Below are positions 1-5,352 of a stretch of 6,445 nt of DNA, one piece after another. Made by a program: the position numbers and the translations under genes. The stretch lies in assembly GCA_012511245.1 (NCBI GenBank), contig JAAZGM010000055.1, forward strand, positions 1 to 6,445. The letters run 5' to 3'. The notes beneath the pieces were generated by a model. The model was given only the letters and a program-made list of their open reading frames with translations. It searched no databases and was not told the DNA's origin. This DNA is from Methanomicrobiales archaeon. GTDB lineage: Archaea; Halobacteriota; Methanomicrobia; Methanomicrobiales; Methanoculleaceae. The first letter of the stretch is position 1; each line of letters begins with the position of its first letter.

Positions 1-96
1 AAACTACGGCGTGCAGGTTTGTTTGTGTTCTATGGACGGTTACGCTCCGGAAATGCGACGGCTCCGGGGGAAAGCAGTGCCGGGATAAGGTGTTTG

Positions 97-101
97 AAAA
101 A
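97..101 (-). terminator. Oligo-T tract after tRNA-Leu
   Basis: On the minus strand a run of five T lies 5 nt beyond the tRNA 3' end. Archaeal RNA polymerase commonly terminates at short U-tracts without a hairpin, so this is a plausible terminator. The assignment is by position and composition only. The remaining bases 1-96 show no supported gene. Confidence 0.35.
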
Positions 102-106
102 TCGAA

Positions 107-191
107 TGCGAGGGGTGAGATTCGAACTCACGAACTCCTACGAGACCAGGCCCTCAACCTGGCGCCTTTGACCTGGCTTGGCAACCCTCGC
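107..191 (-). tRNA. tRNA-Leu (anticodon GAG)
   Basis: The minus strand folds into a complete 85-nt class II tRNA. The 7-bp acceptor stem is GCGAGGG paired with CCCTCGC, with discriminator A at 107. The D stem is GCC/GGC. The anticodon stem CCAGG/CCTGG closes a 7-nt loop TTGAGGG, giving anticodon GAG at 153-155, which reads the leucine codons CUC and CUU. A long variable arm, as expected for tRNA-Leu, precedes a T arm GTGAG-TTCGAAT-CTCAC. No intron is seen, and the CCA end is not encoded, so it would be added after transcription. The gene stands alone on this strand within the window. Confidence 0.97.
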
Positions 192-244
192 CCGAATCGC
201 CGGAACGGAAACAGAAGATGCAACTATTGCACTTTCCTGCCACG

Positions 245-285
245 TTTACCTCATTTAATCTGTTGTAATACATAATATACCTTTG
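245..285 (-). promoter_or_regulatory. AT-rich promoter-like island upstream of the tRNA
   Basis: This is the only strongly AT-rich stretch near the tRNA. On the minus strand it contains GATTAAATGA (252-261) and GTATATTATG (271-280), either of which could serve as a TATA box. They lie 60-90 nt before the mature 5' end, so use of either would imply a pre-tRNA leader of about 35-60 nt. The position fits a tRNA promoter, but no box is a perfect match at canonical spacing. Confidence 0.3.
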
Positions 286-299
286 TCCGGAGGGTGCGA

Positions 300-359
300 T
301 GAGGGGGGCGCACCGGCCGGGAGGCGGTGCGGGGGGGTCGCCTGTGCACGCCCCCCTCA
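300..359. repeat. GC-rich inverted repeat with nested hairpin
   Basis: Outer arms 300-310 and 349-359 are complementary over 11 bp, apart from shared use of position 310 by the inner hairpin. They include a run of six G against six C. Inside, GCACCG (310-315) and CGGTGC (325-330) form a second hairpin with a 9-nt loop. A second run of seven G (331-337) could compete for the same C run (351-356), so two alternative folds are possible. The several G-runs also make a G-quadruplex conceivable. No T-run follows, so it is not an obvious terminator. It could be a dispersed intergenic element, but copy number cannot be judged from this window. Confidence 0.6.
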
Positions 360-554
360 CACCCCTTCAGTGCGGGGCATGCGGTCACGTCTACAAACCC
401 GGAAAGACCCCAAACCGCCAGCAGATACGATCCCGGTCATCGCGTACGAAGCCACATCAGCTCGGTACGCCGGCGTAAACGGTGCTCTCTCTGGGTTCAA
501 TCCTATCTCTTATTGGTGCAGGAGAAACAAACGCTCGAATACCTGACGAAATCC
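360..554. other. Gene-free stretch before cobO
   Basis: Together with 192-359 this makes about 380 bp without a convincing gene. Open frames here lack a ribosome binding site and read like non-coding sequence. I saw no recognisable riboswitch fold, in particular no cobalamin-box-like element ahead of cobO. A weak TATA-like TCTTATT near 509-515 could place a transcription start around 540, shortly before the cobO ribosome binding site. CACCCCTTCAG at 360-370 recurs inverted at the end of cobO (1083-1093). Confidence 0.5.
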
Positions 555-561
555 GGAGGGG
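555..561 (+). promoter_or_regulatory. Ribosome binding site of cobO
   Basis: GGAGGGG lies 9 nt before the ATG at 571 and matches the archaeal anti-Shine-Dalgarno. It supports 571 as the start and argues against the overlapping frame that opens at 482. Confidence 0.7.
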
Positions 562-570
562 TCCCTGTTT

Positions 571-1086
571 ATGGAACGAGGATATATTCACGTTTACACG
601 GGCAACGGCAAAGGAAAGACGACTGCGGCGCTGGGTTTGTCGCTCCGGTGTGTCTGCGCCGGCAAAGAGGTGTTTTTCGGCCAGTTCATCAAAGACGGAG
701 ATTGCAGCGAACTTAGCGCAGGAAAACTCCTTCCAGATTTCGAGATCGTCCAGTTCGGGCGCGGATGTTTTATCGACCGCAATCCCGATGAGAAAGACCG
801 CACGACCGCCCGCGAAGGACTTGCACGGTGCGACAGGGTTCTGCAGTCGGGCGAATACGACCTGGTGGTGCTCGATGAGGTCAACGTGGCGCTCTTCTAC
901 GGCCTCTTCGGGGTGGTCGACGTCGTCGAGGCGCTGGAGAGGAGAGATCCCCGTGTAGAGGTCGTGCTCACCGGGAGGTATGCTCCGCAGGAGATAATCG
1001 ATGCCGCGGACCTGGTTACCGAGATGAGAGAGGTCAAACACTATTATCATGAAGGGGTAGAGGCTCGCGCGGGTATCGAGCGCTGA
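571..1086 (+). CDS. cobO: ATP:corrinoid adenosyltransferase (CobO/CobA family)
   Basis: The 171-residue cytoplasmic enzyme transfers the 5'-deoxyadenosyl group of ATP to the reduced cobalt of corrinoids such as cob(I)yrinic acid a,c-diamide or cobinamide, a step in adenosylcobalamin synthesis and salvage. The N-terminus carries the family P-loop GNGKGKTT (residues 11-18). A Walker-B-like strand YDLVVLDE is at 96-103, and the family C-terminal block starts at TGR (134-136) and includes VKHYYHEGVEA (155-165). The start is fixed by a strong ribosome binding site. Compared with Salmonella CobA (about 196 residues) it lacks the N-terminal extension of roughly 25 residues before the P-loop strand, so it is a short form. 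It appears to be its own transcription unit: T-rich sequence and 304 bp separate it from the next gene, although that gene may be metabolically related. The family call is secure; the exact corrinoid substrate is not. Confidence 0.95.
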   Translation: MERGYIHVYTGNGKGKTTAALGLSLRCVCAGKEVFFGQFIKDGDCSELSAGKLLPDFEIVQFGRGCFIDRNPDEKDRTTAREGLARCDRVLQSGEYDLVVLDEVNVALFYGLFGVVDVVEALERRDPRVEVVLTGRYAPQEIIDAADLVTEMREVKHYYHEGVEARAGIER

Positions 1087-1103
1087 AGGGGTGCCGGGCC
1101 CCT
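1087..1103 (+). terminator. Weak hairpin directly after cobO
   Basis: AGGGG (1087-1091) pairs with CCCCT (1099-1103) around a short GC-rich loop immediately after the stop codon. No T-run follows, so it may stabilise the mRNA 3' end rather than terminate. The left arm is part of CTGAAGGGGTG (1083-1093), the inverted match of 360-370. Confidence 0.35.
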
Positions 1104-1191
1104 CTGCCTCGTGGGTATCGTCCTGAAGGTGTCTGGACCGAAGAGCGCCCCGGAGACCTGTGCAGCAAACTGACGACCGGGCTCCTTCTCC

Positions 1192-1203
1192 GGTGCCGGC
1201 ACC
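1192..1203. repeat. 12-bp perfect palindrome
   Basis: GGTGCCGGCACC is a perfect palindrome in the 304-bp gap between cobO and the methyltransferase gene. Another half, GGTGCC, occurs at 1248-1253. It could be a protein-binding dyad, but in DNA this GC-rich such palindromes also arise by chance. No other gene-like content was seen in 1104-1300. Confidence 0.4.
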
Positions 1204-1305
1204 AGGCTATGGTCAACCGGGCCCCCATCGCCGGCGATCGGGATCCCGGTGCCGCTCCGCCCGTCGCGGGCTGCCACCTGTTCGGGCGACCTATCAATGG
1301 AATTC

Positions 1306-1317
1306 TTTTTCCTTTTT
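1306..1317 (+). terminator. T-rich tract TTTTTCCTTTTT
   Basis: Two runs of five T separated by CC stand out in GC-rich sequence about 220 nt after cobO and 74 nt before the next gene. Archaeal transcription often ends at such U-rich tracts, so this probably closes the cobO transcript and separates it from the methyltransferase unit. Confidence 0.45.
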
Positions 1318-1346
1318 GACGATGTTAACTTCATTGTGCCAGGTGC

Positions 1347-1363
1347 AGACGCATCTTTCGTCT
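1347..1363 (+). promoter_or_regulatory. Dyad in the leader of the methyltransferase gene
   Basis: AGACG (1347-1351) and CGTCT (1359-1363) form a 5-bp stem with a 7-nt loop, 28 nt before the start codon. It could be an operator or a leader hairpin. A weak TATA-like GTTAACTT at about 1324-1331 lies just upstream. The evidence is structural only. Confidence 0.25.
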
Positions 1364-1390
1364 ACACCAAACCGAGCGAAGGTTACATTC

Positions 1391-2050
1391 ATGCATGAGA
1401 AAAAGGACAAATTCGACAAAAAAGGCGCCGGCGGTATGGACGAGATCGCAAAGACCCTCTTTGCCCCGATATACCCGGTGATCGCACAGAACATCATCGA
1501 TCGCTTCGGCATCACCGAAGGCACCTGCATCGACATCGGCAGCGGGCCGGCATCGCTGGCGATCGCCATTGCAGAGCGGTCCAGCCTCTCGGTCATCGCC
1601 CTGGACTCCTCAGGCGACATGCACGAGGCTGCATCGAAAAATATTGCAAACGCAGGCCTATCCGGCCGTATACGGCTCCTGCAGGGGGATGTTCACGATA
1701 TCCCGCTCGCCGACGACACCGCGGACCTGATCGTCAGCAGGGGTTCGATGTTCTTCTGGGACGACATCCACACCGCCTTCCGCGAGATCTACCGGATTCT
1801 CAAACCGGGTGGAAAGACCTGCATCGGCGGGGGATTCGGCAACAAAGAACTGCGCGACGCGATCTCGGCGGAGATGATCCGCCGCAACCCCGACTGGAAG
1901 GAGTTCAACAGGAAGAACATTTCACCGGAGAACGTGGAGCGGTTCCGGACCATGTTAAACGAGATCGGCGTCCCTTCGTTCGAGATCCTCTACGGGGACA
2001 AAGGGTTCTGGATCGTCATTTCCAAGACAGCTGGCGGTGCACTCCCATGA
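1391..2050 (+). CDS. Class I SAM-dependent methyltransferase
   Basis: The 219-residue protein has a Rossmann-type methyltransferase core. Motif I is CIDIGSGPA (46-54), the strand-2 acidic residue is D72 in VIALDSS, and motif II lies around GDVHDIPLADDTADLIVSRG (99-118). The LKPGG turn (137-141) precedes the strand before the C-terminal substrate cap. The charged N-terminus has no signal peptide, so it is cytoplasmic. The frame is open further upstream to 1160, but that part reads as non-coding. ATG 1391 is chosen because AAGGT lies 8 nt before it and the protein becomes family-like there; ATG 1436 is an alternative. Its stop overlaps the radical SAM start as ATGA, implying translational coupling and a shared pathway. 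The accepting substrate is unknown: small molecule, corrinoid- or metallophore-like compounds and metalloids remain possible. Confidence 0.9.
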   Translation: MHEKKDKFDKKGAGGMDEIAKTLFAPIYPVIAQNIIDRFGITEGTCIDIGSGPASLAIAIAERSSLSVIALDSSGDMHEAASKNIANAGLSGRIRLLQGDVHDIPLADDTADLIVSRGSMFFWDDIHTAFREIYRILKPGGKTCIGGGFGNKELRDAISAEMIRRNPDWKEFNRKNISPENVERFRTMLNEIGVPSFEILYGDKGFWIVISKTAGGALP

Positions 2051-3810
2051 AGTGCCCTGTCTGCGAGATCGGGTGCGACATCGCCGAGGGGCGCTCCGGC
2101 CGGTGCAGGATGTACGTGAACCGGAACGGCACGATCGTCGAGCGGTTCCCCGGATCCTACCTGACCATGCTCCCCATCACGATAGAAACGATGCCGATGG
2201 TTCATTTCGCCCCGAAGAGCAAATTTCTCCAGGTCAGCACCGTCGGGTGCAACTTCGCCTGCCCGGGGTGCATCTCGGAGACCCTGACCGTGCACGCCGA
2301 CGCGGTGGCCGGCGCTCTCACGACCGCGTCACCGGAGGAGGTCGTGAGGCGGGCACAGGTGGAAGACTGCACCGGCATCGTCTTCTGCCTCAACGATCCC
2401 GCCGCTTCGTATTTCACCTTCCTCGCCCTCGCGAGGGAGGCAAAAGCGGCCGGTCTCCGGGTAGGGTGCTCGACGAACGGTTACTTCACGGAGCACGCAC
2501 TCGCCGCCCTCACCCCCTTCCTCGATTTCGTCAATATCGGCCTGAAAGGGTCGTCCGACGAGCGCTACCGCGAGTGCGGGGCGAAGTCCGCCGACCCGGT
2601 CTTTCGAAACATCCGGACGCTGCACGAGAAGGGAGTGCACGTGGAGGTCTCGGCAATGTACATCCACGGCGCCGAGGACGAGGTCCTCAACGCCGCACGG
2701 CGGGTGGCGGGGATCTCCCCCGACATCCCGCTACAGGTGATGCGGTTCGTGCCCTTCGGTGAAGCGGCTCCCGGCCTCGAACCGACGATCCGGGAATCGG
2801 AGCACGTTACAGACCGCCTGCGCACATTCCTCCGCTACGTCTACCTCTTCAACTCGCCCGGCACGGGCTACCTCAACACCGTCTGCCCGGTCTGCGGCAC
2901 TACGGTCCTCGAACGGGAGTTCTACGGGCCCATGGGCTGCCGCACCTCCGCCGCCCTCGAGGGCGGCAGGTGCCCCTGCGGATGGCAGGCTCCCGTTCGA
3001 GGGGAGAGCTGCGCAGAGCAGTATACGGAATACGGCATGCTCGGTGGTTACCGGACCACCCGGGCCATCGAGATGGCCCATGCCATACTGGTCACCCTCG
3101 GCATCCGGGACGACAAGGAGCTCGGCGCCGTTCTCGGCGATATCGTCAGGGAAGACTTCATCCGGGGCATGCACGACCGCATTCATCAGGTTGACTCCTG
3201 GCTCGGCCTGATCGCGGAGCTCGCAGCGCGTGCGGGGCGCGAAGAGGAAGGCCGGGAACTGATCTCGTTCCTCCGGGAGCGCACCGATCGCATCGTAGCC
3301 GGCAGCGCTCTCGCCGAAACCCGTCCCCGCGTCTACTACTCGATGGGCTACCCGCTCTTTGCCCTGAACGCGGAGCGATTCGAGAGCAACCTGGTGGAGG
3401 CAGCGGGAGGGACCTGCGTCAACAAGCGCCTCAAGCGGAAGGGAAAGCCCGGGGTCAACATCACCGTCGACGAATTGAACGAGCTAAACCCCGAATACAT
3501 GTTCATCTCGGGGTTCCTCTCCTCACCGGCGTCCGACTATCTCCACTACTGCACCGAGCACGGGGTTGAGAGCGACGCCGTCGGGGCAGGGAAGGTCTAC
3601 AATGTGCCTGCAGGATGGGATTTCGGCAGCCCGCGGTGGATCCTGGGGTTCATGTTTCTCGCAAACACTATCCACCCGGAGATCTTTTCCTTCGACCTGG
3701 AGCACGAGCAGCGTGAATTTTACAGGAGGTTCTACGGTATTACCGGCGATAAGTTCGTCGCGAACCGCGACTTTTCCCGGCCGGTGATCGGTGCGCCGGG
3801 GGATGAGTGA
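2047..3810 (+). CDS. Radical SAM protein fused to a BtuF/FecB-like chelate-binding domain
   Basis: The 587-residue protein appears to have two halves. Residues 1-320 resemble AmmeMemoRadiSam-type enzymes of COG1180. They begin with a Cys-rich N-terminus (C3, C6, C10, C20). The radical SAM cluster motif follows as C68-x3-C72-x2-C75 in VGCNFACPGC. An LNDP segment (115-118) stands where relatives have YNEP, and NIGLKGSSDERY (163-174) and a Cys-knuckle (C280, C283, C309, C311) complete the half. Residues about 335-560 look like the solute-binding proteins of iron-siderophore/cobalamin importers: RVYYSMGYPLFALN (428-441), EAAGGTCVN (451-459) and VDELNELNPEYMFISG (474-489). There is no signal peptide, lipobox or membrane segment, so the binding domain should be cytoplasmic. 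The start follows GGCGGTG (2033-2039) and overlaps the methyltransferase stop. A terminator follows, and no transporter genes are adjacent. I infer SAM-radical chemistry on a bound chelate or corrinoid-like ligand; the reaction is unknown. Confidence 0.88.
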   Translation: MKCPVCEIGCDIAEGRSGRCRMYVNRNGTIVERFPGSYLTMLPITIETMPMVHFAPKSKFLQVSTVGCNFACPGCISETLTVHADAVAGALTTASPEEVVRRAQVEDCTGIVFCLNDPAASYFTFLALAREAKAAGLRVGCSTNGYFTEHALAALTPFLDFVNIGLKGSSDERYRECGAKSADPVFRNIRTLHEKGVHVEVSAMYIHGAEDEVLNAARRVAGISPDIPLQVMRFVPFGEAAPGLEPTIRESEHVTDRLRTFLRYVYLFNSPGTGYLNTVCPVCGTTVLEREFYGPMGCRTSAALEGGRCPCGWQAPVRGESCAEQYTEYGMLGGYRTTRAIEMAHAILVTLGIRDDKELGAVLGDIVREDFIRGMHDRIHQVDSWLGLIAELAARAGREEEGRELISFLRERTDRIVAGSALAETRPRVYYSMGYPLFALNAERFESNLVEAAGGTCVNKRLKRKGKPGVNITVDELNELNPEYMFISGFLSSPASDYLHYCTEHGVESDAVGAGKVYNVPAGWDFGSPRWILGFMFLANTIHPEIFSFDLEHEQREFYRRFYGITGDKFVANRDFSRPVIGAPGDE

Positions 3811-3839
3811 TCGGCTGTTTCGCCCACCTCTGAAAGGAT

Positions 3840-3867
3840 GAGGGGTAAACCCCTCTCTATAGTTTTT
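3840..3867 (+). terminator. Hairpin plus T-run terminator of the methyltransferase/radical SAM unit
   Basis: GAGGGGT (3840-3846) pairs perfectly with ACCCCTC (3849-3855), followed within 8 nt by five T (3863-3867). It lies 30 nt after the radical SAM stop codon. This ends the two-gene unit, so no further downstream gene belongs to it. Confidence 0.75.
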
Positions 3868-3905
3868 CACGGCACGTCGCTTTGCACCGGGGTCTGTTGA
3901 AGTAG

Positions 3906-3925
3906 GCATGAATCCGGATTCGTGC
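3906..3925. repeat. 20-nt palindromic dyad
   Basis: The centre GAATCCGGATTC (3910-3921) is a perfect palindrome. Pairing extends to 3906-3925 with one G-T wobble. It lies between the convergent radical SAM and CGGC genes, with no T-run directly after it on either strand. A run of five T on the minus strand (complement of 3932-3936) lies before it, about 70 nt past the CGGC stop, and may be that gene's terminator. The dyad could be a regulator site or part of a bidirectional transcript end. Confidence 0.5.
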
Positions 3926-4004
3926 ATGATGAAAAACAGTGATACGAATCAGAATGGGCGGCGCAGAAGCGGGAACTCTTGTGTGCGGGGAAAATGCCCC
4001 CCGG

Positions 4005-4334
4005 CTAATGCGTCCATTCGATGATCCTGATCTCCGGGCCGACGGCCTTGATGACACAATCTCTCATGTCGGCATAATGGGGGCAGGGGTACCCGATTGG
4101 ATTGCCTCTAGTGATACACGATGCGAACACGATTGCTTCTGCTCCTCGTTCGACCAGCATCTTTGCCCGCGGTATTGCCCTCTTCCCGGGGCATCCGCCG
4201 CATGTCACAAACCCGACAATGTCGACAGGCCCGGTCTCCTGGAACGCACCTTTCCCCTCTTTAGTTACGAGGAAATCCGCGGTCCCCGGACACATATCCT
4301 CCGTCATCATACAGCGGATAATGCCTACTTTCAT
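4005..4334 (-). CDS. CGGC-domain protein (putative metal-binding)
   Basis: The 109-residue protein matches the CGGC domain family, small Cys-rich proteins of anaerobes thought to bind metal; no reaction is established. The signature TCGGCPG is at residues 44-50. Other cysteines are C8, C15, C73, C84 and C93, with FASCITRGNPIGYPCPH (70-86) forming a second conserved block. No signal peptide or membrane segment is seen, so it is cytoplasmic. The frame is open up to 4406, but ATG 4334 is chosen because AGGAG lies about 11 nt upstream and family members begin at this MKVGIIRC strand. A TATA-like CTTTAGAA on the minus strand (4406-4413) would give a leader of roughly 45 nt. It stands alone, convergent with the radical SAM gene and divergent from the lipoprotein unit. 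Confidence 0.92.
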   Translation of the reverse strand: MKVGIIRCMMTEDMCPGTADFLVTKEGKGAFQETGPVDIVGFVTCGGCPGKRAIPRAKMLVERGAEAIVFASCITRGNPIGYPCPHYADMRDCVIKAVGPEIRIIEWTH

Positions 4335-4344
4335 ACGAATGAAT

Positions 4345-4350
4345 TCTCCT
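4345..4350 (-). promoter_or_regulatory. Ribosome binding site of the CGGC gene
   Basis: AGGAGA on the minus strand is 10 nt before ATG 4334. It decides the start in favour of the 109-residue form over the longer open frame. Confidence 0.7.
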
Positions 4351-4440
4351 GGTATCCGATAGTCCTTCCGATAGTGGACATCTCCGATCTCCGTCGAATG
4401 CCTCATTCTAAAGGTTGCTTATGCTCGGCAGGAGAAGACC

Positions 4441-4448
4441 TATAAAAA
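4441..4448 (+). promoter_or_regulatory. TATA box (TATAAAAA)
   Basis: TATAAAAA, preceded by purine-rich GGAGAAGA resembling a BRE, is the clearest archaeal promoter element in the window. With usual spacing, transcription would begin near 4470-4474, exactly at the ATG at 4474. It should drive the small ORF and the lipoprotein gene after it. The reverse complement (TTTTTATA) could in principle act toward the CGGC gene but is a poorer match. Confidence 0.65.
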
Positions 4449-4453
4449 CCGGA

Positions 4454-4531
4454 GATCAACCGCCGGCACGGACATGGTTCTTACGGCATCCGGAGTTGTT
4501 TTTCGTAGCCTCTCCGGGGTTTCGGTTGATC
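4454..4531. repeat. Spaced 9-bp inverted repeat with inner hairpin
   Basis: GATCAACCG (4454-4462) is the perfect inverse of CGGTTGATC (4523-4531). Between them CCGGAG (4490-4495) pairs with CTCCGG (4512-4517). The left outer arm sits between the TATA box and the predicted transcription start, so it would not be in the RNA. The outer pair may be paired protein-binding half-sites rather than an RNA stem. Chance cannot be excluded. Confidence 0.4.
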
Positions 4532-4665
4532 CTCTGTTCTGTGGCGAGTTCCGGTCGGCGCCCGAAGAGACCTTAAAGACTTCGTTTACCTCATTGCAAT
4601 GCTCCTTCCATTATCCGACAGCGACACAGCCTTCATTAACCACCGGGATCAATACGCCACTATGA
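4474..4665 (+). CDS. Possible leaderless small ORF upstream of the lipoprotein gene
   Basis: This 63-codon frame is not recognised as any family. It is listed for its context. Its ATG lies 25 nt after the TATA box, where transcription should start, so it would be read from a leaderless mRNA. Its TGA overlaps the lipoprotein ATG as ATGA (4662-4665), a typical translational-coupling arrangement, and the lipoprotein gene itself has no clear ribosome binding site. The predicted peptide is Ser/Thr-rich, with no membrane segment or motif that I recognise. It could instead be an untranslated leader that happens to be open. Confidence 0.3.
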   Translation: MVLTASGVVFRSLSGVSVDPLFCGEFRSAPEETLKTSFTSLQCSFHYPTATQPSLTTGINTPL

Positions 4666-5066
4666 AGGCTCCGTCACCGACCGCATGTCTCTGCTGTGCG
4701 CTGATTGTTATTCTCGTTTCCTGCGGCTGCATAACCCATACCGGAGACGGAACAGGATTTATGGAAAACGTGAATAGAAGTCAGGAATACTACGATAACC
4801 GGGTTGCAGCGGAGCCGGACAATGCCGAGGCGTGGTGCATCCGGGGGATGTACTACAACAATTACCACAACCAGTACGCCGAAGCGATGGAGAGCTGCAA
4901 TAAGGCGCTTGAACTGGACCCGGAATACGGGCTGGCCTGGTACCTGAAAGGAGTCATTCTGACGAACATGAATAAGACCGACGAAGCGGCGGCGTGTTTT
5001 GAGAACGCGACGAGGTACGATCCCGGGCTGAAGGAGGATGTGCAGTTCGTTGTCGGCAATGTGTGA
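4662..5066 (+). CDS. TPR-repeat lipoprotein
   Basis: The 134-residue protein begins with a hydrophobic segment (residues about 8-20) ending in a lipobox LVSC. Export and lipid attachment at C21 are therefore predicted, leaving the mature protein outside the membrane. The mature part holds TPR helices: a partial repeat near 41-55, a full one at 56-89 (AWCIRGMYYNNY to ALELDPEYG) and another at 92-122 (AWYLKGVILTNM to ATRYDPG). TPRs bind partner proteins; the partner is unknown. The frame is open from 4599, but ATG 4662 gives the natural signal sequence. No strong ribosome binding site is seen. The start overlaps the stop of the small ORF 4474-4665 as ATGA, so coupling or an mRNA from the TATA box at 4441 is likely. 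Such short TPR proteins are common in Methanomicrobiales. Confidence 0.85.
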   Translation: MKAPSPTACLCCALIVILVSCGCITHTGDGTGFMENVNRSQEYYDNRVAAEPDNAEAWCIRGMYYNNYHNQYAEAMESCNKALELDPEYGLAWYLKGVILTNMNKTDEAAACFENATRYDPGLKEDVQFVVGNV

Positions 5067-5352
5067 TGATGCGGATTTTATAATGCATTCCCGGGAGCAG
5101 TATCCATCTGCCCTACCGGCGACGATTGCCGCCTCCCTACCGTCCCTCACGACGGAGGCGTCACCGTGCCGGAGGAGAAGACCACCCGGGACCTCCTCGT
5201 TGCATGAGGGCAGGTACCTCCCATCTCCCGGGTTCTGCCGATGCAAGCGATCGATCTCCTGCTAACCGTTACTCGGACTCAGAACGCTTCAGAAGCTCAC
5301 ACTATCCTTATGGAAGAACGAGATTTGAAATCCCCGGTGAACCTTTCGCTCA
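5067..5352. other. Gene-free convergent gap with structured segments
   Basis: No convincing gene lies between the convergent lipoprotein and hepT genes. The stretch contains TTTTATAA (5077-5083), TATA-like on both strands. A bulged hairpin has stems 5130-5135/5155-5160 and 5141-5144/5151-5154. A further pair is GAGGAG/CTCCTC (5172-5177/5193-5198). CCCGGG occurs three times (5088-5093, 5185-5190, 5225-5230, approximate). No good hairpin/T-run terminator is evident for either gene. Confidence 0.4.

Noticed and set aside
243..255. 13-bp direct match CGTTTACCTCATT also at 4583-4595
   Set aside because: A match of this length between two places in 6.4 kb is close to chance expectation, and flanks do not align beyond it.
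360..570. Cobalamin riboswitch ahead of cobO
   Set aside because: I looked for the conserved B12-box and surrounding stems and saw none; such riboswitches are also not expected in archaea.
457..1050. Long open frame (197 codons) on the minus strand over cobO
   Set aside because: It lies antisense to cobO, which has full family motifs and a good ribosome binding site. Long antisense frames are common in GC-rich genes.
1160..1390. In-frame upstream extension of the methyltransferase
   Set aside because: The 77 extra residues read as non-coding (Arg/Pro-rich, no family similarity) and cover the T-rich tract. ATG 1391 has a ribosome binding site and matches the family start.
2731..3211. Open frames on both strands inside the radical SAM gene (2731-3186 minus, 2759-3211 plus)
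   Set aside because: They overlap fully the conserved radical SAM frame and are Ser/Arg/Pro/Ala-rich with no recognisable domain.
3939..4445. 168-codon open frame on the plus strand over the CGGC gene
   Set aside because: It is antisense to the CGGC protein, which has a clear signature and ribosome binding site.
4674..5246. 190-codon minus-strand frame over the TPR lipoprotein
   Set aside because: The plus strand carries a signal sequence with lipobox and TPR repeats; the minus product has no recognisable feature.
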